Origin: Rhodococcus qingshengii JCM 15477
GTDB taxonomy: Bacteria > Actinomycetota > Actinomycetes > Mycobacteriales > Mycobacteriaceae
Direction: 5' to 3'
Assembly (NCBI RefSeq): GCF_023221595.1
Contig: NZ_CP096563.1
Coordinates: forward strand, 5,203,001-5,267,000
Length of the DNA: 64,000 nucleotides
Each line of letters starts with the position of its first letter. The stretch's first letter is position 1. Under the pieces are notes generated by a model. The model was not told where the DNA came from. It made no database searches and was given only the letters and a program-made list of their open reading frames with translations. The translations under genes were made by a program, and so were the position numbers. Of this stretch, positions 8,811-17,214 are shown piece by piece.

Positions 8811-8860
8811 GGGTCTCAGTGTTCCCTACGAGCCGAGTCCGATCCGAATTCGAGAACCGC

Positions 8861-9340
8861 TCAGAACACCCAACCGCGAAGGGCGACGAATCGCAGGCCA
8901 CCGACAATTCCGCTCACGGCGATCACAAGCCCGGCTTGAAGAAGCCCGTCGGCGCCTGGGAGAAGGAAGCCGAGCGCACTGATGGCGGCAGAACTGGCGA
9001 TCAACCCGACCAGTGCGAGTCCACCGCCTTCCCACTGCGCGGTGAACCAGTTGACGCGATCCGCGGCGTGGAAGGTGAGCCGGCGATGCAGCTCATTGGC
9101 CAGAATGGTGCTCAAGACCGCACCAACTGCGTTGGCGACCAGCGCTCCGTCACCGCGCAGCGCCAGAAAAGCGGCAAAGTACAAGATGTTGCTGGCTCCG
9201 CCGACGAGGGCAAAACGAACGAGCTGAGCAAAGGCGCCGTCGCCGGCAAGGGCGCGAAGCCTCGTTGCCGCGAAACCTGCACTCCGCGTACCCACCATCG
9301 AGATCGGATTGCTCCCGACCCAGATGTCAGACGTGCTCAT
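8861..9340 (-). CDS. GtrA family membrane protein
   Basis: This 159-residue protein has four hydrophobic segments. LVRFALVGGASNILYFAAF and NELHRRLTF are classical GtrA marks. GtrA proteins are thought to help move lipid-linked sugars across the membrane. The start at 9340 is preferred because AGAGAAG lies just upstream; longer in-frame starts at 9355 and 9373 lack it. It is divergent from a TetR gene and shares a promoter region with direct and inverted repeats, so it is a likely target of that regulator. Confidence 0.82.
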   Translation of the reverse strand: MSTSDIWVGSNPISMVGTRSAGFAATRLRALAGDGAFAQLVRFALVGGASNILYFAAFLALRGDGALVANAVGAVLSTILANELHRRLTFHAADRVNWFTAQWEGGGLALVGLIASSAAISALGFLLPGADGLLQAGLVIAVSGIVGGLRFVALRGWVF

Positions 9341-9376
9341 ATCGGCTTCTCTCATACGGACAATCGGAACCACACG

Positions 9377-9423
9377 TTCCGCTTAGTAATATAGCATTAA
9401 CGGAATCGATCATTCCGCTTAGT
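9377..9423. promoter_or_regulatory. TetR operator region between gtrA-like and tetR genes
   Basis: TTCCGCTTAGT occurs twice (9377-9387, 9413-9423) as an 11-base direct repeat. CGGAAT-CGATC-ATTCCG (9401-9417) is a perfect 6-5-6 inverted repeat overlapping the second copy. It matches in geometry the pair of sites at 11714-11770. Confidence 0.6.
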
Positions 9424-9439
9424 GCCGTAGACTGTGAGG

Positions 9440-10147
9440 ATGCCGACAACACACCCCGACGCTTCTCATGCGGGGACCTCGGCCGACTGCTCACAGCCGC
9501 GCCTTCGGTCCGACGCCAAGGCCAACCTCGAGCGCATCCTCAACTCCGCTCGCGAGGTGTTCGCTGCCCAAGGACTCGACGCCACGCTGGCGGACGTCGC
9601 GAAGCACGCCGGCGTCGGCGTCGGCACCGTCTATCGCCGGTTCGCCAGCAAGGACGAACTGATCCAGGCACTGTTCGACACGCGGTGTTCCGAGATCGAA
9701 ACGATCGCCGCCACCGCCCGAGAGATGCCCGACGCCTGGGAAGGTCTTGTCTACTTTCTCGACGTGATCTCTCTGCGCATGGCAGACAACCGCGGATTCG
9801 GCGATCTCCTGATGGACGGACGCTTCACGTCCGACACCTTCGCTCGCGCGCGCGCCGGGATCGCTCGACACACTGCGGTACTTGTCAATCGAGCCAAGGA
9901 ACAGGGCACCCTGCGCAGCGACTTCGAAGTCAACGACATTCCGCTTCTCATGCAGGTCGTCAAGATGGCCCAGAAGTTCGGTGGCGACGAGGCCCCTCAG
10001 GCTTACCGCCGCGCACTCGGGTTCATGATCGACGGACTCTGCGCGTCCCGCACCGACCATCGGGAACTGCCCGTGCCGGCGCTGTCCTCCGAGCAACTCG
10101 ATCACGTCCTTCATCGGTTTCAGGCAACGCCCGGGAAGAACTGCTGA
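9440..10147 (+). CDS. TetR/AcrR family regulator
   Basis: A 235-residue TetR protein. The helix-turn-helix is at about residues 40-60, LADVAKHAGVGVGTVYRRFASKDELIQAL, and the C-terminal half is a ligand-binding helical domain. An in-frame GTG at 9434 is an alternative start two codons earlier. Its DNA-binding helices are almost identical to those of the TetR gene at 11793. It probably represses itself and the divergent GtrA and FetB-type genes. A 17-bp terminator follows. Confidence 0.87.
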   Translation: MPTTHPDASHAGTSADCSQPRLRSDAKANLERILNSAREVFAAQGLDATLADVAKHAGVGVGTVYRRFASKDELIQALFDTRCSEIETIAATAREMPDAWEGLVYFLDVISLRMADNRGFGDLLMDGRFTSDTFARARAGIARHTAVLVNRAKEQGTLRSDFEVNDIPLLMQVVKMAQKFGGDEAPQAYRRALGFMIDGLCASRTDHRELPVPALSSEQLDHVLHRFQATPGKNC

Positions 10148-10151
10148 GTCG

Positions 10152-10190
10152 ATTTCGGGGTCGACGCCATTGCGGCGTCGACCCCGAAAT
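10152..10190. terminator. Bidirectional terminator, 17-bp perfect stem
   Basis: The left arm 10152-10168 pairs without mismatch with 10174-10190 around a 5-base loop. It lies between the convergent TetR gene and DHA2 exporter gene, ending 6 bases before the latter's stop codon. Confidence 0.85.
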
Positions 10191-10196
10191 TTGCTG

Positions 10197-11693
10197 TCAG
10201 TGGGCGATTACCGGTTCACCTTCCGGCGAATCCGGAAGCAGTCCACTCCGAAGAACCAGTCCGGTCAAGACCGCACCGACCGCGAATATGCCTGCGGCCC
10301 AATAGAACGTCGTGGTGTAACTCTCGACGGCGGCCTGCGCCTGAGTCAGCGGATTCATCTCGCGGCCCACCAGGTAGTTGGTAGAAGCCGAGGCGGCAAT
10401 CGTGCTGAGCAGTGCAGTTCCGATCGAGCCGCCCACCTGCTGCATCGTGTTGACCGTGGCAGATGCGACGCCGGCATCTTCGTGATGCACGCCTGAAGTT
10501 GCTCCCTGCATCGACGGGGCGAAAATGCTGCCCATGCCGAGTCCGGTGACGACGAGCCCCGGCAGAATGTGTACTGCATAGGTGCTGTCCACGGAAATCT
10601 GGGCCAGCAGCGTCATTCCGATCGCCGCGATGACCATTCCGCTCACGATCAGCACTCGCGGACCGACGCGCGGCAGCAAAACCGCTGTCGAAAGCGTTGC
10701 CGCTGTCACGATTCCGAACACCATCGGCATGAATGCGAGGCCGGTCATGATCGGGCTGTACCCGAGGATCAGCTGCATGTAGTACGTCAGGAACAGGAAG
10801 ACTGCGAACATGCCTGCGCCGGAAAGGAAGATCGCCAGGTACGAGCCCGCCCGGATTCGGTCGAGGACCACCCGCAGCGGAAGAAGTGGGTGCTCGGACT
10901 TGGTCTGCCAGTAGATGAACGCCGCCATGAACACGACGCCGGCAACGAGCCACGAGATAGTGGGAGTTGCACTCCACCCGTCCGACTCGGCCTTCGAGAA
11001 TCCGAAGACGATGCTGAACAAGCTGATCGACACCAGGATCGTTCCGGGGATGTCGAGTTTGGGTCGCGAGTCACTGGTGTGCGGCGCGAGCAACAGGACT
11101 GCACCGACCAGGGCGATCGCCGCGAAGAAGAGATTCACGAAGAGGCACCAGCGCCAGTCGACCCACTCGGTGAGTGCGCCGCCGAGCAGCAGTCCGATGG
11201 CGCCACCACCGCCGGCAACGGCACCGAAGATACCGAACGCCTTGGCACGCTCACCTGGATCCGTGAATGTCACGGACAGCAGCGACAGGGCTGCCGGGGC
11301 AAGGAGCGCACCGAATACGCCTTGGCCGGCACGAGCGGCAACAAGCATTTCGAAGTTGACGGCTGCGCCACCGATGGCGGAAGCGACTGCGAAGCCGATC
11401 AGGCCGACGATGAAAGTTCGCCTGCGCCCGAACAAGTCGCTCAATCGACCGCCGAGTAGCAGCAAACTGCCGAACGCCAATGCGTATGCCGTGATGATCC
11501 ACTGGCGGTCCGAATCACCGAACTCCAGTGAGCGCTGCGCAGCAGGCAGCGCGATGTTGACGATGGTGGCATCCAAGACCACCATCAGCTGCGCAATTCC
11601 CAGAACCGCGAGAACCAGCCACCGCTTTGCGTGGTTGTCCCCTGAAGGCGCTGAGGACTGCTCGAATTCAGTCCGTTCAGCAATGTCTGACAT
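10197..11693 (-). CDS. MFS drug exporter, DHA2 (EmrB/QacA) family
   Basis: A 498-residue transporter with about 14 hydrophobic segments. Family motifs are VVLDATIVNIALPAAQRSL in helix 1 (the D of motif D1), GGRLSDLFGRRRTF for motif A after helix 2, and GAVAGGGGAIGLLLGGALTEW for motif C in helix 5. It should export cationic or lipophilic drugs with protons. It is divergent from a TetR gene, and two matching operators lie in the 99-base gap, so drug-induced derepression is likely. Confidence 0.9.
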   Translation of the reverse strand: MSDIAERTEFEQSSAPSGDNHAKRWLVLAVLGIAQLMVVLDATIVNIALPAAQRSLEFGDSDRQWIITAYALAFGSLLLLGGRLSDLFGRRRTFIVGLIGFAVASAIGGAAVNFEMLVAARAGQGVFGALLAPAALSLLSVTFTDPGERAKAFGIFGAVAGGGGAIGLLLGGALTEWVDWRWCLFVNLFFAAIALVGAVLLLAPHTSDSRPKLDIPGTILVSISLFSIVFGFSKAESDGWSATPTISWLVAGVVFMAAFIYWQTKSEHPLLPLRVVLDRIRAGSYLAIFLSGAGMFAVFLFLTYYMQLILGYSPIMTGLAFMPMVFGIVTAATLSTAVLLPRVGPRVLIVSGMVIAAIGMTLLAQISVDSTYAVHILPGLVVTGLGMGSIFAPSMQGATSGVHHEDAGVASATVNTMQQVGGSIGTALLSTIAASASTNYLVGREMNPLTQAQAAVESYTTTFYWAAGIFAVGAVLTGLVLRSGLLPDSPEGEPVIAH

Positions 11694-11713
11694 AGTCCCT
11701 CGCCCAACCTATG

Positions 11714-11770
11714 CGGAGATGGCTTCTCCGGTTAGCAAAAACGCTACACGAAAACGGAGAGGCTGTCTCC
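11714..11770. promoter_or_regulatory. Two TetR operators between the DHA2 exporter and its regulator
   Basis: CGGAGA-TGGCT-TCTCCG (11714-11730) is a perfect 6-5-6 inverted repeat. CGGAGA-GGCTG-TCTCC (11755-11770) is the same site with one base lost. They are 41 bases apart, near four helical turns. The half-site CGGA is shared with the operator at 9401. Confidence 0.7.
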
Positions 11771-11792
11771 ACTTGGCGGGTAGAGTGGGGAC

Positions 11793-12452
11793 ATGAGTAC
11801 CGCAATGGAGCGCCCCCTTCGCGCCGATGCTGCACGTAATCGGCAGTTGATCATCGACGCCGCACGTGAATTGTTCGCCGAAGAAGGGATCGACGTCACA
11901 CTCGACGACGTCGCCCGGCGCGCGGGGGTCGGAGTCGGAACGGTCTATCGGCGGTTCGCCAGCAAAGAAGAATTGATCGACGGAGTCTTCCAGCAGAACT
12001 TCGCCGACATGGCAGCGGCCGCGGACGCGTCACTTGCCAATCCGGATCCGTGGGACGGACTTGTCACCTTTGCCGAATTCGCCTGCAGCCGTATGTCTGT
12101 CAACCGCGGACTCAAAGACGTCCTAAACGGAACCGACGAGGGATGCGAGCAAGTCGCATGCCAACGATCCATCATCGAACCGTCGGTCGAGAGGATCTTC
12201 TACCGGGCCCAGGAGGCCGGGATGCTGCGCACCGACGCCGTACCGACGGACCTGTTCGGCCTCATCTTCATGGTGGGCGCAGTCACCGAATTTGCTCAGC
12301 CCGTCAACCCGACCGTGTGGCGTCGATACCTCTCGGTAATGCTCGACGGCCTACGCACGGAGGGCTTGCACCGTGACGCACTGCCCCTTCCTCCACTGAG
12401 TTCGGAGGAATTGCACGAGGCCAAGCAATGCCTGAAAGACCGCCGCCGTTGA
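11793..12452 (+). CDS. TetR/AcrR family regulator of the DHA2 exporter
   Basis: A 219-residue TetR protein with HTH LDDVARRAGVGVGTVYRRFASKEELIDGVF at about residues 40-70. The ligand domain is typical in length. It is divergent from the exporter with two inverted repeats between them, so it very likely represses both. The recognition helix nearly equals that of the regulator at 9440, and the operators share the CGGA-N9-TCCG frame, which suggests recent duplication and possible cross-talk. Confidence 0.88.
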   Translation: MSTAMERPLRADAARNRQLIIDAARELFAEEGIDVTLDDVARRAGVGVGTVYRRFASKEELIDGVFQQNFADMAAAADASLANPDPWDGLVTFAEFACSRMSVNRGLKDVLNGTDEGCEQVACQRSIIEPSVERIFYRAQEAGMLRTDAVPTDLFGLIFMVGAVTEFAQPVNPTVWRRYLSVMLDGLRTEGLHRDALPLPPLSSEELHEAKQCLKDRRR

Positions 12453-12461
12453 GCGGTTCGG

Positions 12462-12665
12462 TCAGATCTGCTCACGAGGAATGAAAATCCACATCACGAT
12501 GTAGATCAGAAACTGCGGGCCGGGCAGCAGGCACGAGAGTACGAACAGCAAGCGGACAGTCGACGACTTCCAACCGAAGTACCGCGCGATTCCGGCGCAC
12601 ACCCCACCGAACATTGCTCCCGAGCGGGCGCGGGTGAGCTTGCGGGTATTCATCGGGGAGGTCAT
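12462..12665 (-). CDS. PspC domain protein
   Basis: A 67-residue protein made of a single PspC domain. It reads RARSGAMFGGVCAGIARYFG followed by one long hydrophobic helix (VRLLFVLSCLLPGPQFLIYIVMWIFIP). Small PspC proteins sit in the membrane and are linked to envelope stress responses. GGAAA lies upstream of the ATG at 12665; a second ATG at 12653 is possible. It is convergent with the TetR gene and stands alone. Confidence 0.85.
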   Translation of the reverse strand: MTSPMNTRKLTRARSGAMFGGVCAGIARYFGWKSSTVRLLFVLSCLLPGPQFLIYIVMWIFIPREQI

Positions 12666-12855
12666 GTGTTGTTTCCTTTCAACGGAACTCGCGGTTCATC
12701 CGCGTCGACCTCCACTATCCGCTGCCGATCCACCTGTGCGCATCAGGCCACGGACCCATCTTTTCCGACGCGGTGTGTCCTCAGGTACGAGTCCGTCCCC
12801 GCGTCTGACTCAGGGTTCTCCCCCACACCCCGGCCTCGGACCTCAGCTTCGCACC

Positions 12856-13860
12856 TCAGCAGGGAAACATGCGTCGAAGCCGTTTCGGAGCCGCAAAAGG
12901 TTGCCAGTTGTCGACGTCCTGCGCCAGACGATCGGCAACGGTCCACAACGCCGACGGGTTGTGGGTCAACCCCATGTGACTGCCTTGCACCGCAATGCTT
13001 TCCGACAGGCCTGCCGAGGTTTCACAGCACGCTTGCCATGGAACGATACCGTCGTGCCTGGAGTAGACCGACGTGGCGGGAACAGAAATAGGCGATCCCT
13101 GTTCGGATTCGATGCCGTCTACCGGAGGCAGTATCGCGTGATTGCCGGACAAACGAGCGTAGAGAGATCCGACTCTCGTCTGCTCCAGACTGGTGAGACC
13201 GAAAGGACTTCCGAGTGTCACTACCTGACGCACCGAATCCGGCAGGTCCCTCGCCAGCTTTCGAGCGTAGATACCGCCCAGACTCCAGCCGATCACCGAC
13301 ACCTTCTGCTCGTATCGATCTGCTACCTCGGCCAATGCGGCAGGCAGTCCGTCGACCACCGTCGCCGTCGGACCGGTGTTCAGACCCAGATTCCAACCGT
13401 GAACCCGGTATCCGAGAAAGCTCAAGTATGTCCTCAAGGCGAGAGTCGAAACGTCCGAAGTCAGCAATCCGGGGAGAACGAGGACCGGATGCCCGTCCCC
13501 ACGCGGCGATCGAAGCAACCACGGAGCCGCGAGAAGCAGTGAAGCGATGTCGACCAGTCCGCGCGTCGGTTCGCTCAGACACATCGCCAAGGATGGTGGC
13601 CCCGGAACGAGTAGGTCGACTTCACGAATCAGCGTCGATCGCTGCGCCCAATCGAATTCGGTCTCCGCGAAATCGATCGCCGAGACTTCCGCAACTACGG
13701 ACACCTGAACTCCTGTCGGCCGGTGCCCTCGTCGGGGCGTGTGGTGGGGCGGTTCCGCGAGCTGTGTGCTCAACCCGCGGAACCTTGTCCTCATCCACCA
13801 CCGGTAGCGAACCAGGACCCGTTCTGCCCACAGATTCGTGACCAAAGGCCTCTCGACCAC
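12856..13860 (-). CDS. Alpha/beta hydrolase (esterase/lipase-like)
   Basis: Up to 334 residues. The core has HPVLVLPGLLTSD for the oxyanion region and IGWSLGGIYAR as the nucleophile elbow, with serine in GWSLG. YSRHDGIVPW supplies a probable acid and GSHMGLTHNP a probable histidine. The first 90 residues are arginine-rich and do not look conserved, so translation may begin at MCLSEPTRG (13584). A perfect palindrome at 13903-13921 lies just upstream of the long start. The substrate is unknown; lack of a signal peptide suggests a cytoplasmic esterase. Confidence 0.72.
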   Translation of the reverse strand: MVERPLVTNLWAERVLVRYRWWMRTRFRGLSTQLAEPPHHTPRRGHRPTGVQVSVVAEVSAIDFAETEFDWAQRSTLIREVDLLVPGPPSLAMCLSEPTRGLVDIASLLLAAPWLLRSPRGDGHPVLVLPGLLTSDVSTLALRTYLSFLGYRVHGWNLGLNTGPTATVVDGLPAALAEVADRYEQKVSVIGWSLGGIYARKLARDLPDSVRQVVTLGSPFGLTSLEQTRVGSLYARLSGNHAILPPVDGIESEQGSPISVPATSVYSRHDGIVPWQACCETSAGLSESIAVQGSHMGLTHNPSALWTVADRLAQDVDNWQPFAAPKRLRRMFPC

Positions 13861-14247
13861 ACGAACACTGTGTGATCCAGAACACTAGTTTTGGTTACGT
13901 TGCATCTACGTTGCGTAGATGTTTCGTCGCTACCAAGGAGAATCTCGACAAGTCTTGTCAAGCACTGCGGTAGGCCGTTTCCTCCGGCAGAGCCGTCGGC
14001 GCTGCAGGTCAGAAGGGTCTGAGTGAAGTCACGCGGCCAATCGGTTGCGTCTCGATTGATCCCCTTTTCCAGTCGCTGCAACCAGCCTGGAAGCCATGAT
14101 CGGTACAGACAGCGGTACCCAGATCCGACAGTTCGCATGCCGGATCTGTTTGTCGCGACGTTTGTCGGCGCAGACATTCCCACCGATCCGCAAGACAGCT
14201 GTCAGCCTGAAGCCTCGAAAGTCCAGTTCCGGCAGTGGGTCAGGCGC
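13861..14247. other. Gap between the hydrolase and DUF389 genes
   Basis: Apart from the palindrome at 13903-13921, this 387-base stretch has frames on both strands without recognisable features. No gene is called here. Confidence 0.4.
13903..13921. promoter_or_regulatory. Perfect 8-3-8 palindrome upstream of the hydrolase
   Basis: CATCTACG-TTG-CGTAGATG is symmetric without mismatch and begins 43 bases before the 13860 start. The half TACGTTGC also occurs just beside it at 13896-13903. It looks like an operator, but no regulator gene is adjacent. Confidence 0.55.
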
Positions 14248-15210
14248 CTACGGCGATGTGCCAGGCCTGGCGTCCCGGCGCGTGACTGATTTCCATTGGC
14301 GGCCGGATCGGGGCAACGAGAACAGCAGCAGCACAACTACTCCAGCGAGCACGATACCGATCAGATTGACACCGAGCTGAGCCAGCGAACTCAGCACGAC
14401 ATTCCACTTACCTGCGAAGACCGCAACGACCGCCAATCCCGCAGCTGGCACCGTCGTCACCGAGATGAACACCCCCACCAGGACCGTAGAGGTAGAGGTG
14501 ACCGTTGCCAGCATGCCAGCCGCTCCCGCCAGCAGTGCTACCACCAGTGAGAACGGCCCCACCTCGTAGATGAAGTCGAATGCGCGGGCGTTCTCGACAT
14601 CGCCGATTCCGACCCAGCCCAGACGAATCCACAGCAAGGTAGCCAGGCCGGTGAGGGCCATCGCGGCCGGAAACGAGATCGCGAGGGTACGAATCGAATT
14701 TCGCACGAGATCTTTGTCTCGACGTACCAGACCCACTGAAAGCGCTGCCAGCGGCCGGAACTCCGGCCCCACCACCATTGCACCGACCAGGGTCAGCGGC
14801 GACGCCGTGGCAACACCGACTGCCGAGAGCAAAAACGCGATCACCAGGAAGGCCAGGAACGCCGGAGTCAGTCGGGCACCTTCGCGCACCTGACCGAGCA
14901 ACTGCTCCCACACCACTGTCTCGTCGGGTCTTCTCGGGGCCGCAGTGTCCGCCCGTTCTGCGGAGAAGGACAGCATGGTTCCCGCCGGCTCGAACGAAAT
15001 ACCGCCAGCCCTCACCAGGTCCAGAGCAGTCAACGCGGCAAGCACGTCGTTCGCGCATGCGCGGGCTACATCGGCCTCGATCACATCTCCCGGCGGATCG
15101 ACAGCGGCTCTGAGTGCGAGTGTCACATGAGTAGCCCCAGGTTCGGCGGCCAACATGTTCAGCACATCTCCGGTCCGCTCACTCGGCGAGATGACACGCA
15201 GATGCAGCAC
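14248..15210 (-). CDS. DUF389 family membrane protein
   Basis: A 320-residue protein. The first 110 residues form a soluble domain (LHLRVISPSERTGDVLNML). The rest has about six hydrophobic segments with the DUF389 core ASPLTLVGAMVVGPEFRPLAALSVGLVRRD. The family is widespread and uncharacterised. It has its own start with no close neighbour on the same strand. No signal for a specific transport substrate is visible. Confidence 0.82.
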   Translation of the reverse strand: MLHLRVISPSERTGDVLNMLAAEPGATHVTLALRAAVDPPGDVIEADVARACANDVLAALTALDLVRAGGISFEPAGTMLSFSAERADTAAPRRPDETVVWEQLLGQVREGARLTPAFLAFLVIAFLLSAVGVATASPLTLVGAMVVGPEFRPLAALSVGLVRRDKDLVRNSIRTLAISFPAAMALTGLATLLWIRLGWVGIGDVENARAFDFIYEVGPFSLVVALLAGAAGMLATVTSTSTVLVGVFISVTTVPAAGLAVVAVFAGKWNVVLSSLAQLGVNLIGIVLAGVVVLLLFSLPRSGRQWKSVTRRDARPGTSP

Positions 15211-15386
15211 AGTATTGTCTCCTTCAGCCGGCGGTGGCCTCGGGTGCAGGCAGCATCGACGGCCGGTCCATCACCGGAAACCATAGCGGGCTCGGACATG
15301 TCTCAACACCGTGGATTCTCAGCGCTACGAGCCACACTCCCCCCGGCGCACATACATCTACGGCACTGCGTTAGTCGCTAGGGCGC
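15211..15386. other. Upstream region of the DUF389 gene
   Basis: This stretch probably holds the DUF389 promoter. No repeat or gene was recognised. It adjoins the transposase relic. Confidence 0.35.
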
Positions 15387-15676
15387 TCACGCAGCCGCGG
15401 CGGTAGTCGGTCCAAGTTGATAGATCGCGTTATCGCGGAGGAGCGCCCACCACACGTTCAGTCTCCGCCTCCCAACGCAAGAACCGCCTGCGTATGACAC
15501 TGCCCCTCGGCCCGTTTGCGGGTACAAAAAGCCTACGACTGAGCGTTGTGCCGGATACTGTGCTGCGCGGACAGATAGAAGGCCCGCAACAGCCTGCGGT
15601 CGTACCTGCGCGGCCGGCGCAGATTTCCACTGACTCGGCCCGAATCTCGCGGCACAGGCGCTAGACCCTGAGATGC
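15387..15676 (-). pseudogene. IS110-family transposase relic, C-terminal part
   Basis: Two minus-strand frames together rebuild the end of an IS110-type transposase. The first reads ASQGLAPVPRDSGRVSGNL, RRPRRYDRRLLRAFYLSAQ and SIRHNAQS, then stops at 15533. After a shift of frame, the second reads GRRRLNVWWALLRDNAIY and stops at 15387. IS110 transposases end in RRRxxVLWALLRDxRxY, so the match is strong. The N-terminal DEDD nuclease half is absent. The element is dead. Confidence 0.72.
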
Positions 15677-16077
15677 CGGCCAATCTGTCTGCGCTTCCGA
15701 ACGCAGACACGTCACCACCCGTGGCGGCGACATCTGCCCAGCCACCCGCACCAGCTACCCGTTTGCGGCCTCGACCGCGGCGTCGTCAATCCGAGAGGCG
15801 TTGTATGCCTTCTTGTTCCGGAACCACACTTCCGACTTCGTCCGGCCGAATTTTCGAAGTCCGTCAGGCGATTGATAGGTCGAGTCGTCGAGAACACCGG
15901 GAGGCCGTTCTCCTTCAGCCATGCGAACAGCAGAACAAAAAAGAGCCATACCCGGCGTCCCCAGGCAGCCCCGAACCGACAAATGTTCGGCCAGTATCGC
16001 CCGGGAAAACGGTAAGGAAATAACAACTGGCAGCAACAGGACCCGCGCAGTCGCTGAACTGCCGTTCGAGCTAGCGC
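15677..16077. other. Gap between the IS110 relic and the HxlR gene
   Basis: About 400 bases with several short overlapping frames on both strands. None shows a recognisable domain. Since it lies next to a transposase relic it may be other decayed mobile DNA. Confidence 0.35.
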
Positions 16078-16431
16078 TCAGTTCGAGCAACTCTCGGGTG
16101 GCAGATTTTCGGCGGCCCACGTTGTCAGTTCACTGAGAGCGGGGAGCAGCGCCTGCCCCGACGCTGTGAGTTCGTACTCCACGGCGATGGGCGGACCTGC
16201 ATCGACGCTCCTCGTCACCAGGCCTGCCCCTGCCAACTCCGTCAGGCGTTCCGAGAGCACCGAATCACTGATCCCACCCACCGCGCGCTTGAGTTCGGAG
16301 AATCCCGCCGGCCCGTTCAGCAGCGTGCCGAGAATGACGCCGTTCCACCGTTTGCCCAGGAAGCCGAACGCGCGGGCCAGAGCCCCGTCACATGCGCGGG
16401 GCTCGTGTCCCGCTTCGCTCTTGCTTGCCAC
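16078..16431 (-). CDS. HxlR family transcriptional regulator
   Basis: A 117-residue winged-helix protein of standard HxlR length. ACDGALARAFGFLGKRWNGVILGTLL is the conserved first helix region, with the single cysteine typical of the family. It continues GFSELKRAVGGISDSVLSERLTELAGAGLVTR. It uses a GTG start. It is divergent from a nitroreductase-family gene, and members of this family often control such redox genes in response to electrophiles, so that gene is its likely target. Confidence 0.87.
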   Translation of the reverse strand: MASKSEAGHEPRACDGALARAFGFLGKRWNGVILGTLLNGPAGFSELKRAVGGISDSVLSERLTELAGAGLVTRSVDAGPPIAVEYELTASGQALLPALSELTTWAAENLPPESCSN

Positions 16432-16480
16432 CCCACCATCCTAGCCACAGTGCTAACGTATCCGTAGGCACTATTTTTTT

Positions 16481-16493
16481 ACTAGCAACTAGC
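16481..16493. promoter_or_regulatory. Candidate HxlR operator
   Basis: ACTAG-CAA-CTAGC lies midway between the divergent HxlR and nitroreductase genes within an AT-rich patch. CTAG is repeated symmetrically around CAA. The assignment is by position only. Confidence 0.35.
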
Positions 16494-16540
16494 TTTACCG
16501 GGTGATGCTCGGTCGAGCTACCACGGAACGGAAACCCCCG

Positions 16541-17161
16541 ATGTCTCTCGACGCAGCCACCCCATTCACCGCCCAGCAACTCGACGAAGCCGGCCGTGAA
16601 CTCCTCTTCACTGCGGCTCGCACCGCCAACTCCTTCTCGAACGAACCTGTGACCGACGACGAACTGACTGCGATCTGGAAGCTCGCGAAGTGGGCACCGA
16701 CCGCGGCCAACACCAATCCGCTACGTGTGCTGTTCGTCCGTACCGAGGAGGGCAAAGCACGCCTCGTCGAGCACATGGCAGACGGCAACAAAGCCAAGAC
16801 CGAGGCCGCTCCGGCAGTTGCCGTTCTGGCGGTGGACACCGAGTTCTACAAGCACATCCCCAACCTGTTCCCCATTCGCCCGGAGATGAAGGACTACTTC
16901 GAATCCGACGAGGCTGCCGCCAGTTCGACGAGTCGGTTCAATGCCGCACTTCAGGCCGGCTATGTGATCCTCGCGATTCGCGCACAGGGTCTGGTCGCCG
17001 GCCCGATGGCCGGGTTCGACGCCGACGGCATCGACGGCGAATTCTTCGCAGACGGACGTTTCAAGACGATCCTCGTGGTGAACATCGGCCATCCCGGTGA
17101 GAACCCCTGGTTCGATCGTCTGCCGCGCCTCTCCGATGAGGATGCGCTCAGCTGGGCCTGA
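16541..17161 (+). CDS. Nitroreductase family protein, RutE-like
   Basis: A 206-residue FMN oxidoreductase. It matches the malonic semialdehyde reductase (RutE/YdfG-like) group of nitroreductases: RTANSFSNEPVTDDELTAIWKLAKWAPTAANTNP is the FMN phosphate region, and GYVILAIRAQGLVAGPMAGFD and NIGHPGENPWFDRLPRL follow. The start at 16541 (MSLDAATPF) has GGAAA upstream; an ATG at 16502 is less likely. No rut genes adjoin it, so the role is probably quinone or aldehyde reduction under the divergent HxlR regulator. Confidence 0.82.
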   Translation: MSLDAATPFTAQQLDEAGRELLFTAARTANSFSNEPVTDDELTAIWKLAKWAPTAANTNPLRVLFVRTEEGKARLVEHMADGNKAKTEAAPAVAVLAVDTEFYKHIPNLFPIRPEMKDYFESDEAAASSTSRFNAALQAGYVILAIRAQGLVAGPMAGFDADGIDGEFFADGRFKTILVVNIGHPGENPWFDRLPRLSDEDALSWA

Positions 17162-17186
17162 GGCCAATTCGGACAAATCAAGCAAT

Positions 17187-17214
17187 GCGGGAGAGTTCTG
17201 CGGAACTCTCCCGC
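17187..17214. terminator. Terminator after the nitroreductase gene
   Basis: A 12-bp perfect stem (GCGGGAGAGTTC with GAACTCTCCCGC) closes a 4-base loop and is followed by TTTG. It begins 26 bases after the stop. Confidence 0.85.

Noticed and set aside
13791..14183. Minus-strand frame of 130 codons upstream of the hydrolase
   Set aside because: It runs through the palindrome and promoter region and shows no domain or ribosome site.
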